This document shows, in pieces, positions 14,665 to 22,773 of a stretch of DNA of 64,000 nucleotides. The DNA lies in the NCBI GenBank assembly GCA_943789295.1, contig CALSTO010000002.1, positions 248,001 to 312,000 on the forward strand, written 5' to 3'. The notes beneath the pieces are model-generated. The model was not told the DNA's origin. It searched no databases and saw only the letters and a program-made list of their open reading frames with translations. The translations under genes and the position numbers were made by a program. Source of the stretch: MAG-121220-bin8 sp002700465 (GTDB taxonomy: Bacteria; Bacteroidota; Bacteroidia; Flavobacteriales; Flavobacteriaceae). Positions within the stretch are counted from its first letter, which is position 1; each line of letters opens with the position of its first letter.

Positions 14665-16332
14665 CTAAGAATTTTTTTTAATTAAGTTTGAAATTAGTAT
14701 TGTTAAAATTGCTCCTATAAAATTTAACCATAGATATCCTATTTCTGTAAATCCGTATATCATAAAAATTAAAATTTGTGAAACACAGGCTGCATAAAAC
14801 ACTTGATTTCCTTTTATGTTTTTAAAAAAGAAAGCTACCATGAAAATACCTAAAATGGTTCCGTAAAAAATTGAACCAATTAAATTAACAAGCTCAATTA
14901 AATTTTCAAAAAGGGATCCAAAACTTGCAAAAATAATTGCAATTATTCCCCACATAACTGTAAATACTTTTGAGGCTTTTAGATAATGATTTTCTGATTT
15001 TTTTTCAATATGATTTCGTTTGTATATATCAATAACAGTTGTTGTAGATAACGCATTTAGCTCTGATGCCGTAGATGACATAGCTGCACTTAGTATCACG
15101 GCAAGTAATAGGCCTATAACTCCTTTTGGAAGATAATTAAGTATGAAAAAAATAAAAATATAATCTAAATCATTATACTCAATTGAAGATGGAGCTATTT
15201 TAGCTGTAATTTCTTTTACATTTTGTCTAATTTCTTTTTCTTTATTATGAAGTTGTATGATTTCTTTTTCTATATTTTTTTCAGCTTCAAATCCAATATT
15301 CTCAATATATTTTTTTTGTAAACTTCTTTTTTCATTTCTAAGAGAAATGAATTTTTCTTTTTCAATAATATAATCTTCATTTTGAACCTGTTCTAAATAA
15401 TTAGTTACTTGCGGATTGAAGTTGACCGGAGTAGTATTAAATTCAAAAAATACAAACACCATTACTCCAGTAAGTAGAATAAAGAATTGCATTGGAATTT
15501 TTAATACAGCATTAAACATAAGGCCTAATTGACTCTCTTTAACAGACTTTCCAGACAGATATCTTTGAACTTGACTCTGGTCAGTTCCAAAATATGATAG
15601 AGCTAAAAAGAAGCCCCCAGTAATGCCACTCCAAAAAGTATATTTTTTTTCTAAATCAAAGGAAAAATTCACAATTTCCATTTTTCCACCTATTCCAGCC
15701 ATTTTTAAAGCTTCACTAAAGTTAATATTTTGGGGAAGAGAATTAAGAATAATAATAAAGGCTATTATCATTCCACTCATTATTACAAACATTTGTTGTT
15801 TTTGTGTAATACTTACTGCTTTAGTGCCTCCACTTACTGTGTAAATTATTACTAATAATCCTATAGAAAGATTTAATAGTTTTAGATCCCATCCCAAAAT
15901 GGTTGATAAAATAATAGCAGGAGCAAAAATTGTAATACCAGCAGCTAATCCTCTCTGAACTAAAAATAAAATTGCAGCAAGTGTTCTGGTTTTTCTATCG
16001 AATCGTTGTTCTAAATATTCATAAGCTGTATATACTTTAAGTTTATGATATATTGGAATAAATACCATGCAAATTACAATTATGGCTAACGGTAATCCAA
16101 AATAAAACTGTACAAATCCCATGCCTTCGTCATAAGCTTGACCTGGTGTAGATAAAAATGTTATTGCGCTAGCTTGAGTAGCCATTACCGAAAGGCCTAT
16201 AGTCAACCAATTAGCTGATCCTCCACCTTTTAGATGATCTTTAATAGTGTTGAATTTTCTAGTTTTATAGATACCGTAAATAACTATAAAAGAAATTGTA
16301 CAGATAAGAATAGTCCAATCAATTGTAGACAT
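14665..16332 (-). CDS. Sodium:solute symporter (SSS family)
   Basis: 555 residues with about 12-13 hydrophobic segments. SSS marks include LTIGLSVMATQASAITFLSTPGQAYDEGMGFVQFY and SYFGTDQSQVQRYLSGKS. A secondary transporter of the inner membrane that couples Na+ to uptake of a small organic solute; the substrate cannot be read from sequence. A charged insertion of roughly 88 residues (about 301-388), helical and probably coiled-coil, interrupts the membrane region. The 89-base gap to maf downstream holds nothing I recognise. The DUF2911 relic converges on its 3' end. Confidence 0.85.
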   Translation of the reverse strand: MSTIDWTILICTISFIVIYGIYKTRKFNTIKDHLKGGGSANWLTIGLSVMATQASAITFLSTPGQAYDEGMGFVQFYFGLPLAIIVICMVFIPIYHKLKVYTAYEYLEQRFDRKTRTLAAILFLVQRGLAAGITIFAPAIILSTILGWDLKLLNLSIGLLVIIYTVSGGTKAVSITQKQQMFVIMSGMIIAFIIILNSLPQNINFSEALKMAGIGGKMEIVNFSFDLEKKYTFWSGITGGFFLALSYFGTDQSQVQRYLSGKSVKESQLGLMFNAVLKIPMQFFILLTGVMVFVFFEFNTTPVNFNPQVTNYLEQVQNEDYIIEKEKFISLRNEKRSLQKKYIENIGFEAEKNIEKEIIQLHNKEKEIRQNVKEITAKIAPSSIEYNDLDYIFIFFILNYLPKGVIGLLLAVILSAAMSSTASELNALSTTTVIDIYKRNHIEKKSENHYLKASKVFTVMWGIIAIIFASFGSLFENLIELVNLIGSIFYGTILGIFMVAFFFKNIKGNQVFYAACVSQILIFMIYGFTEIGYLWLNFIGAILTILISNLIKKNS

Positions 16333-16421
16333 TTATAAAGTGTAATTATAGGTTAGAATTATAAAACATATTATATAAATACAATTTATTATTAAAATTA
16401 GATTATAAGCTTTAATCCATT

Positions 16422-17009
16422 TCATAAGTTCATAGAATTAATTGTTTTTACAAATAGATTTGTTGGGAAGCCTAATACATTGCTGTAAGAACCTTCTATT
16501 TTTTTTACACCTACATGCCCAATATAGTCTTGTATTCCATAGCTACCTGCACGATCTAAAACTTCATGTGTTTTTGTATAATATAACAAGTCACTTTCAT
16601 CAATATTATCAAAATAAACTAAAGTTTTTTCATTAACAATTACTTGAAAATTTAATGTGGATATACAAATAGAGGTAATTACTTCATGAGAAGAATTTTC
16701 TAGTGATCTAATCATTTTAAATGCCTCAGTTCTATTTTTGGGTTTACCAAGAGCTTTATCATTATGCCAAACTATAGTATCCGATGTTATAAGTAAATCA
16801 TTTTTTTTTAAGTTTTTAACTAACAAGGACGATTTTTTTTTAGCTAAATAATCTGTTATCGCACTACTTTTTAACTTATTTGAAAAAGACTCGTTTATAT
16901 CTTGACTTATGATTTTAAATTCAACTCCAAGTTGATTAAGAAGTTCGTGTCTTCTTTTCGAATTTGAAGCTAACAGAACGTTATAGTTTTTTAATTTTTC
17001 AAAAAACAT
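16422..17009 (-). CDS. maf: Maf family nucleotide pyrophosphatase
   Basis: 195 residues with the Maf opening LLASNSKRRHELLNQLGVEF (about 12-31), SDTIVWHNDKALGKPKNRTEAFKMI and the late AGSYGIQDYIGHVGVKKIEGSYSNVLGFP. Maf proteins hydrolyse non-canonical NTPs (dTTP/UTP or modified pyrimidines) to the monophosphate and pyrophosphate and help keep nucleotide pools clean. Three bases downstream of the KdsC-like gene; with DUF2520 they form a compact minus-strand operon. Confidence 0.9.
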   Translation of the reverse strand: MFFEKLKNYNVLLASNSKRRHELLNQLGVEFKIISQDINESFSNKLKSSAITDYLAKKKSSLLVKNLKKNDLLITSDTIVWHNDKALGKPKNRTEAFKMIRSLENSSHEVITSICISTLNFQVIVNEKTLVYFDNIDESDLLYYTKTHEVLDRAGSYGIQDYIGHVGVKKIEGSYSNVLGFPTNLFVKTINSMNL

Positions 17010-17012
17010 TAA

Positions 17013-17534
17013 TTAAATGTTTTGATTTTTTTTGTTTAAATCCCAATTTCCTTGAACTTTAAGTGTTTGTTCAATAATATCTCTAACACATCCTTCTCCC
17101 CCTTTTTTATTAGAAATATAATCAGATATTTCTCTAACTTCAGGAGCAGCATCATTAGGACATGTTTTTAAATAAACTAATTTCATTGGGAATGTATCAG
17201 GAAGGTCATCACCCATGTAAACGGTTTTTTCTAGATTAATATTGTTAGTTTTTGAGAAATTTAAAAGATCTTTTACTTTGTCACTTGAGTTTAGAAAAAC
17301 ATTTTTAATACCTAATCTATTCATTCTATCTTTTATACCTTTATTATTTGCTCCTGTTATTATAGCTATATTATACCCTAGGTCGTTTGCTAACTTTACA
17401 GCAATTCCATCTTTGGTGTTAAATAATCTGGATTCTTTTCCTTGACTATCTACTATAATTTTTCCATCAGTAAAAACACCATCAACATCAAAAACAAATG
17501 TTTCAACTTTATTAAGTTTTTCTTTATAGTTCAT
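17013..17534 (-). CDS. kdsC: KdsC-like HAD-family phosphatase
   Basis: 173 residues. HAD motif I is DVDGVFTDG with catalytic Asp16 and Asp18, motif II IITGANN and motif III YMGDDLPD, with a late KKGGEGCVRDIIE. This pattern is that of the small tetrameric 3-deoxy-D-manno-octulosonate 8-phosphate phosphatase of the Kdo (LPS inner core) pathway, though kdsA/kdsB are not in the window. Overlaps the DUF2520 gene by 11 bases. Confidence 0.82.
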   Translation of the reverse strand: MNYKEKLNKVETFVFDVDGVFTDGKIIVDSQGKESRLFNTKDGIAVKLANDLGYNIAIITGANNKGIKDRMNRLGIKNVFLNSSDKVKDLLNFSKTNNINLEKTVYMGDDLPDTFPMKLVYLKTCPNDAAPEVREISDYISNKKGGEGCVRDIIEQTLKVQGNWDLNKKNQNI

Positions 17535-18288
17535 TTTCTAATTTTATAATTTCAGATGAAATAGTTTCGTAAACTTTTTCATGGCCTGTTCCTTTCAATA
17601 AATTTAAGTGTTTTTTTATTGTTTTTAAATCATTTCTTATTGCAGGTCCAGTTTGAGCTTCTTTTGATGATAAATATTTTAATTTATCGAATGTTTCAAA
17701 AGTTAATGGATTTAAAATTTTAGTATCAATTTCATTTGATTTTAGAATTTCATCTGCTATAATTCTCATGTAATTTGTAAAATTATTTGTAAATACAGCT
17801 GAGATATGAATAGCTAATCTTTGTTTACTAGATGCTTTTAATGCTTTGTTAGAAAGCATCAATGATAAATCTCTTATTATATTTAAATTTTTATTGGAAT
17901 TTCCCTCAATAATTATAGGAATATTACTAAAATTTATGTTTTTTTTTAAGCTAAAGGTTTGAAGAGGATAAAAAACTCCATAAGAATTATGATTTGATAA
18001 TACATCAATTGATGTAGATCCAGAACAATGCAAGACAATAGTACTATCCTCTGTTTTTAAATTTTTCGAAATATTTTCTATTTGATCATCAGAAACGCAG
18101 ATAAAACAGATATCCGAATTTTTAATTCTTGAAATATTATTAGAATAATTTATATAATGATTAAATTCTATGGGTAAATTCTTTTTTCTGCCGCATATTT
18201 CAACCAAATTAATTTTTTGGTTTTTTAAAAAAACTTTACTTAAATGAAATGCTAAATTTCCAGTTCCAATAATAGTTACGTTTATCAC
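17524..18288 (-). CDS. Rossmann/DUF2520 domain-containing protein
   Basis: 254 residues beginning (GTG)INVTIIGTGNLAFHLSKVF, with an NAD(P)-type GTGNLA loop at residues 8-13. ICVSDDQIENI, VLHCSGSTSIDVL and a C-terminal helical half with HISAVFTNNFTNYM follow. Looks like a Rossmann domain plus DUF2520 C-domain, related to 6-phosphogluconate-dehydrogenase-like reductases; substrate unknown. GTG at 18288 restores the family N-terminus; a TTG at 18303 is the only upstream alternative. Divergent from ndk. Confidence 0.8.
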   Translation of the reverse strand: MINVTIIGTGNLAFHLSKVFLKNQKINLVEICGRKKNLPIEFNHYINYSNNISRIKNSDICFICVSDDQIENISKNLKTEDSTIVLHCSGSTSIDVLSNHNSYGVFYPLQTFSLKKNINFSNIPIIIEGNSNKNLNIIRDLSLMLSNKALKASSKQRLAIHISAVFTNNFTNYMRIIADEILKSNEIDTKILNPLTFETFDKLKYLSSKEAQTGPAIRNDLKTIKKHLNLLKGTGHEKVYETISSEIIKLENEL

Positions 18289-18337
18289 ATTATAAAAATA
18301 CAAATTATGTTCATTACAATTGAATTCATTTTTTTCT

Positions 18338-18345
18338 TAGGTTTG
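18338..18345 (+). promoter_or_regulatory. -7 box for ndk
   Basis: TAGGTTTG, an exact TAnnTTTG match, 15 bases before the ATG at 18361. A TTG at 18320-18322 is 15 bases upstream, a little shorter than the usual spacing. Confidence 0.5.
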
Positions 18346-18360
18346 CAGAAAATTTTTAAA

Positions 18361-18780
18361 ATGAGTAATAGAACTTTTACGATGATTAAACCAGATGCTG
18401 TTGAAAATGGCCATATTGGTGCAATTTTAGAAAAAATTAATAGCGCTGGATTTAAAATCATTGCTATGAAACTAACTAAATTAAGTAAAGAAAAAGCAGA
18501 AAAATTTTATGAAGTTCACAATGAACGTCCATTTTTTGGTGAATTAGTTTCGTTTATGAGTAGAGGTCCAATTGTAGCTGCAATCTTAGAAAAAGATAAT
18601 GCTGTTAACGAGTTTAGAAAATTAATTGGATCAACAAATCCAGCAGAAGCCGCTGAAGGAACTATTAGAAGCTTGTATGCAACATCCATGGGTGAAAACG
18701 CAGTTCACGGATCAGATAGCGACGAAAATGCAGAGATTGAAGGTTCTTTTCATTTTTCAATTGAAGATATTTTATCTTAA
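18361..18780 (+). CDS. ndk: Nucleoside diphosphate kinase
   Basis: 139 residues: MSNRTFTMIKPDAVENGHIGAIL, FYEVHNERPFFGELVSFM, and ENAVHGSDS with the phosphorylated histidine H116. Balances NTP and dNTP pools by moving the gamma phosphate. The ATG at 18361 gives the standard N-terminus; an in-frame upstream start would read through the promoter box. Its end overlaps the convergent DciA-like gene by nine bases. Confidence 0.96.
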   Translation: MSNRTFTMIKPDAVENGHIGAILEKINSAGFKIIAMKLTKLSKEKAEKFYEVHNERPFFGELVSFMSRGPIVAAILEKDNAVNEFRKLIGSTNPAEAAEGTIRSLYATSMGENAVHGSDSDENAEIEGSFHFSIEDILS

Positions 18781-19068
18781 TACTATTTTCAGAATAATTT
18801 TCTTGCCTAGCTCCTTGTTTAGTAGGTCAACTATTTTTTGTTTTCCGTAACTAAGTTCCTGTCTTAGAACAGATGAGTTTAGGTTTACGTATAGAGTCTT
18901 GTTTTTTAATATTACCTCATTTGTATATGAATTAACATTAGAACCCATAACCTCTTTCCAGAGTTTTTGAACTTTTATATTATTAAGTCCAGAATTTAAA
19001 TTTGAAGAACCGTCAATTAATTTTCCAAGAATATTTTTAATACTTTTTGATTCAAAATTTCTTTTCAT
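18772..19068 (-). CDS. DUF721 (DciA-like) protein
   Basis: 98 residues: SIKNILGKLIDGSS, KVQKLWKEVMGSNVNSYTNEVILKNKTLYVNLNSSVLRQELSYGKQKIVDLLNKELG. This is a compact DUF721 domain, the fold of DciA, which loads the replicative helicase in bacteria without DnaC. Consistent with that role, the window has dnaB and dnaA and no dnaC. Overlaps recF by ATGA, so it is translated after recF. Confidence 0.82.
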   Translation of the reverse strand: MKRNFESKSIKNILGKLIDGSSNLNSGLNNIKVQKLWKEVMGSNVNSYTNEVILKNKTLYVNLNSSVLRQELSYGKQKIVDLLNKELGKKIILKIVLR

Positions 19069-20153
19069 AATTTAAATATTTTATGTGTTGAATCTATTTC
19101 TTGAATAATTTTATTAGTTCTTTCAAAATCAGTATCGGAAATAAAAATTTGACCAAATAAATTATCGTTAACCAATTGAATTAGTTGTTTAACTCTGCCA
19201 TTATCAAGCTTATCAAAAACATCATCAAGCAATAAAATTGGTGATGAATTACATTCTGATTTCAAGTAATCAAATTGTGCTAATTTTAAAGCTATTAAAA
19301 ATGATTTTTGTTGACCTTGACTTCCATATTTTTTGATTGGATAACCATTGATTTCCATTACTAAATCATCTTTATGAATTCCGCAACTAGTGTATTGAAG
19401 AATTCTATCTTTTTTAATACTATTCTCTAACAAAGACTCTAAAGTTTCAAATTCTAATTGACTTTGAAAAGATATATTTATTTCTTCTTTGTTTTGACTT
19501 ATTGAATTATAATGATTTAAAAATACGGGCGAAAAATTTTTAAAAAATATTTTCCTTGTTTCATGAATTGGTTTACTTAGTTCAAATAATTGCTGGTTGT
19601 AAATACCAATGTTGACTTTATCAAAAGAATTAGTTTTATTAAAATATTTTAATAAAGCATTTCTTTGATTTAAAACTTTGTGATAATTAATAATATTATT
19701 TAAGTATAACTTGTTGTTTTGAGAGATGATACTATCAATAAATTTTCTTCTTAATGAACTACCTTCTTGAATCAAGTCTCTATCAGATGGAGAAATCATT
19801 ACAAGTGGAATTAAACCTACATGTTCAGAAAGCTTTTTATAAACTTTTCCATTTCTTTTTAATATTTTCTTTTTTCCTCTTTTTAAACTACAAATTATAT
19901 GTTCCTGTTGATCATTTTTTATAAAGTTTCCATCAATAAACATAAAATCTTGATCGTGATTAATGGTTTGTGAACTAATGGAGTTAAAATAGCTTTTTCC
20001 TGCTGAAAGATGATAAATAGAGTCTAATATATTTGTTTTCCCTACACCGTTATTTCCAACAAAACAGTTGATTTTTCTATCCAGCTCATATTCACCAACT
20101 GTAATATTCTTATAATTTACAATGCTTATTTTATCTAGATACAGAGAATTCAT
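19065..20153 (-). CDS. recF: DNA replication and repair protein RecF
   Basis: 362 residues with Walker A GNNGVGKT at 33-40, an SPSDRDLIQEGSSLRRKFID segment, and a C-terminal YGSQGQQKSFLIALKLAQFD (ABC signature) followed by LLLDDVFDKLD (Walker B). SMC-like ATPase that helps RecOR load RecA at gaps. ATG at 20153 gives the standard MNSLYLDKISIVNYKN start. It is 30 kb from dnaA here, so the classic dnaA-dnaN-recF cluster is broken up. Operon recF-dciA. Confidence 0.95.
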   Translation of the reverse strand: MNSLYLDKISIVNYKNITVGEYELDRKINCFVGNNGVGKTNILDSIYHLSAGKSYFNSISSQTINHDQDFMFIDGNFIKNDQQEHIICSLKRGKKKILKRNGKVYKKLSEHVGLIPLVMISPSDRDLIQEGSSLRRKFIDSIISQNNKLYLNNIINYHKVLNQRNALLKYFNKTNSFDKVNIGIYNQQLFELSKPIHETRKIFFKNFSPVFLNHYNSISQNKEEINISFQSQLEFETLESLLENSIKKDRILQYTSCGIHKDDLVMEINGYPIKKYGSQGQQKSFLIALKLAQFDYLKSECNSSPILLLDDVFDKLDNGRVKQLIQLVNDNLFGQIFISDTDFERTNKIIQEIDSTHKIFKL

Positions 20154-20264
20154 TAGTAATTTTAAAAAAATTAAAGAAATCAATGCAAATTATGTAAAAT
20201 AATTAGTTTTTATCTCTAATTCATTGGAATAAAATTTTATTTTTACCCATTATTAAAATTCATT

Positions 20265-21014
20265 ATGGCAACGTATAAGAAAAAAGGCATAAAACGAAAA
20301 GCAAGTATTGATTCTAATCAAAGTACAACAGCTGAAGTATTTGATACATTAGACCAAAGTGCATCTTCTACTGAAAAGATTGTAGCTAAATATCAAAACT
20401 ATATTGTAGGAGGTGTAATCGCTACAGTTATTATAGTTTTGGGTTTTTTAGGTTATTCGAGTTTGGTTTTAGAACCTAATTCTGAGGAGGCTAATAATGA
20501 ATTATTTACTGCTCAAAATTATTTTAGCCAAGCGCTTAATGATAATGAAAATAGTGATTCTTTATTTTTGTTGTCATTAAATGGAGGAGATGGTAAATAT
20601 GGTTTTTTAGATATCATAGAAAACTATTCTGGAACTAATGCTTCACAACTTTCTTATTACAGTGCTGGAATGGCTTATTTTAATTTAAACGATTTTGAAA
20701 ATGCTATCAAATATTTAAAATATTTTGATAGTGAAGATGACGTTTTAAAAGCATTAGCATATGGTGGAATTGGTGATTCTTTTGCTGAATTAGGTCAGTT
20801 AGATGATGCCTTGAACTATTATGAACTTGCATTTAATGTTTCGGACAATAATTTTACTGCTCCAAAATTTTTATTAAAATCAGCAAATACTGCCTCTGTA
20901 TTAAAACAAAATTCTTTAGCTAAAAAATATTATAAATCCATTTTAGAAGATTTTCCTAAATCACCAGAATCTTTTTATATTGATATTCAAATAGAAAAAA
21001 ATTCTTCGAAATAA
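20265..21014 (+). CDS. Membrane-anchored tetratricopeptide repeat protein
   Basis: 249 residues: basic N-terminus with KKKGIKRKAS, one membrane span at about 46-67 (NYIVGGVIATVIIVLGFLG), then helical repeats with LSYYSAGMAYFNLNDFENAI and ALAYGGIGDSFAELGQLDDALNYY, typical TPR units. Topology suggests the TPR domain is periplasmic, like YfgM, but the partner is unknown. Six bases before ribH, divergent from recF. Confidence 0.8.
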   Translation: MATYKKKGIKRKASIDSNQSTTAEVFDTLDQSASSTEKIVAKYQNYIVGGVIATVIIVLGFLGYSSLVLEPNSEEANNELFTAQNYFSQALNDNENSDSLFLLSLNGGDGKYGFLDIIENYSGTNASQLSYYSAGMAYFNLNDFENAIKYLKYFDSEDDVLKALAYGGIGDSFAELGQLDDALNYYELAFNVSDNNFTAPKFLLKSANTASVLKQNSLAKKYYKSILEDFPKSPESFYIDIQIEKNSSK

Positions 21015-21020
21015 CAAATC

Positions 21021-21494
21021 ATGTCATCATCTAATAACAATCTAAATTCTTTAGATTTAAGTAAAATTCCCTCTGCAAAAAATTTAAAATTTGGCATTGT
21101 TGTTTCAAAATGGAATAAACAAATCACTGATGATTTACTCAAAGGTTGTTTAGAACTGCTTTTTAAAAAAGATGCAAATTCAGATGATATTGAAATCAAA
21201 TATGTACCAGGAAGTTTTGAGCTAGTATACGGTTGCAAAGTTATGCAGAATAAAAATTTCGATGCAATTATAGCAATTGGAAGTATTATTAAAGGAGAAA
21301 CAAAACATTTTGATTTCATTTGTAATTCCACATCAACAGGAATTATGAATTTGAATTTATCTGGCAAATCACCTGTTGTTTTTTGTGTTTTAACTGACAA
21401 TAATATTCAACAATCTATTGATAGGAGCGGAGGTAAGTATGGAAATAAAGGAACTGAAGCTGCTATTGCTGCTATTGAAATGTCACTTATTTGA
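21021..21494 (+). CDS. ribH: 6,7-dimethyl-8-ribityllumazine synthase
   Basis: 157 residues. Penultimate step of riboflavin synthesis, forming the icosahedral or pentameric lumazine synthase. Seen: FGIVVSKWNKQITDDLL, VPGSFELVYGCK, AIGSIIKGETKHFDFIC with the catalytic His, and VLTDNNIQQSIDRSGGKYGNKGTEAA. ribD is 30 kb away in this window. No FMN riboswitch is visible upstream. Ends 8 bases inside the convergent crtZ. Confidence 0.95.
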   Translation: MSSSNNNLNSLDLSKIPSAKNLKFGIVVSKWNKQITDDLLKGCLELLFKKDANSDDIEIKYVPGSFELVYGCKVMQNKNFDAIIAIGSIIKGETKHFDFICNSTSTGIMNLNLSGKSPVVFCVLTDNNIQQSIDRSGGKYGNKGTEAAIAAIEMSLI

Positions 21495-21933
21495 AATATT
21501 TTTTTGGAACAATTAACATTCCAAAGCATTCGCCATCTTCTTTTCCCAAATGTTTATGATGAATCTTGTGAGCTCTTCTAAGCCCACGAGCATATTTATT
21601 ATCAATATTTCTTAATATTTTAAACCTCTGATGTATGAATATATCATGAACTATAAAATAAGCTAATCCGTACATGAATATCCCAATTGCTATTGGTAAT
21701 CCTAACCAAAAATTATATTCTCCCCATAATACAGTGAAAAACATACTAACTGCAGCATATTGTAAAAAAAACATATCGTTTCTTTCAAACCAAGATTTGT
21801 GATCTTTTTTGTGGTGATCTTTGTGTAAAAACCACATGAAACCGTGCATTATATATTTGTGTGAGAACCATGCTATAAATTCCATAAAACAGAATGTTGC
21901 AATCACTGTAAAAATCCAAATAGCTATATTCAT
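21487..21933 (-). CDS. crtZ: Beta-carotene hydroxylase CrtZ
   Basis: 148 residues with several membrane spans and the histidine clusters of the non-haem di-iron fatty acid hydroxylase superfamily: HKYIMHGFMWFLHKDHH near 25-41 and HDIFIHQRF, RRAHKIHHKH later. Adds 3-hydroxyl groups to beta-carotene to give zeaxanthin. Directly downstream of crtB by one spacer base at most, so the third gene of crtI-crtB-crtZ. Lycopene cyclase (crtY) is not in the window. Confidence 0.92.
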   Translation of the reverse strand: MNIAIWIFTVIATFCFMEFIAWFSHKYIMHGFMWFLHKDHHKKDHKSWFERNDMFFLQYAAVSMFFTVLWGEYNFWLGLPIAIGIFMYGLAYFIVHDIFIHQRFKILRNIDNKYARGLRRAHKIHHKHLGKEDGECFGMLIVPKKYFK

Positions 21934-22773
21934 TTATAAAATATTTAACCTGTAACGAACATAAGATCTTGCAAGCACATTAATTTTTTGATAGTTAGGC
22001 ACTCTTATTCTTGTAGATTTAATTTTTAACGGATTAGTGTTTCTAAGTTTATTCAACAGTTTAAGATAGTATTTATATGCTGTGTAAACTCCAAATCTAG
22101 CAGAAGATGGTAGCAAGAAAATACCTTTTAGAGCATGAGAAAAATCATTATTAATCTCATTTAAAATTAATTTTTTTGATTTTTCATCAAACTCTTCAAT
22201 ATTTAAATTTGGGAAATAACTTCTGTTTAGTCCGTCATGATCTGCTTTTAAATCTCTTAAAAAATTAACCTTTTGAAAAGCAGAACCCAAGGACATTGCA
22301 TAAGGTTTTAACTCATTGTATTGTTTTTGATTTCCTTTAACAAATACTTTTAAACACATAAGTCCAACAACATCTGCAGAGCCATAAACATATTCGTCAA
22401 ACTCCTTTTTATTTAAATATTGTTTTTTATTTAAATCAAATTTCATGCTTTTTAGAAAACTATTAACCAGTTCATAATCAATTTCATATTTATTAAAAGT
22501 TTTTTGAAAAGAATTAAGAATTGGATTAAGACTTATTTTATCTTTTATTGATTTCTTAAGATCAAGTTCAAATAAATTTAAAAGATCCTTTTTATCAAAA
22601 TCATGAAAACTGTCAACAATCTCGTCTGCAAATCTTACAAAACCATATATATTATAGATGTCTTGTCTAATAGAACTGTCAAGCATTTTGGTGGCTAAGG
22701 TAAAAGAGGTACTGTAAGACTCAGTAACAACTTTTGAGCAGCTTTCAGAAACTTGATCAAATAATTTTTTCAT
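21934..22773 (-). CDS. crtB: Phytoene synthase CrtB
   Basis: 279 residues of the squalene/phytoene synthase family with the two Asp-rich Mg/diphosphate sites: DEIVDSF (DxxxD) near residue 50 and NFLRDLKADHDGLNRSYFP near 170. Condenses two GGPP to phytoene. Overlaps crtI by 17 bases and abuts crtZ, so the three are co-expressed. Squalene synthase activity is less likely given the crtI and crtZ context. Confidence 0.92.
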   Translation of the reverse strand: MKKLFDQVSESCSKVVTESYSTSFTLATKMLDSSIRQDIYNIYGFVRFADEIVDSFHDFDKKDLLNLFELDLKKSIKDKISLNPILNSFQKTFNKYEIDYELVNSFLKSMKFDLNKKQYLNKKEFDEYVYGSADVVGLMCLKVFVKGNQKQYNELKPYAMSLGSAFQKVNFLRDLKADHDGLNRSYFPNLNIEEFDEKSKKLILNEINNDFSHALKGIFLLPSSARFGVYTAYKYYLKLLNKLRNTNPLKIKSTRIRVPNYQKINVLARSYVRYRLNIL

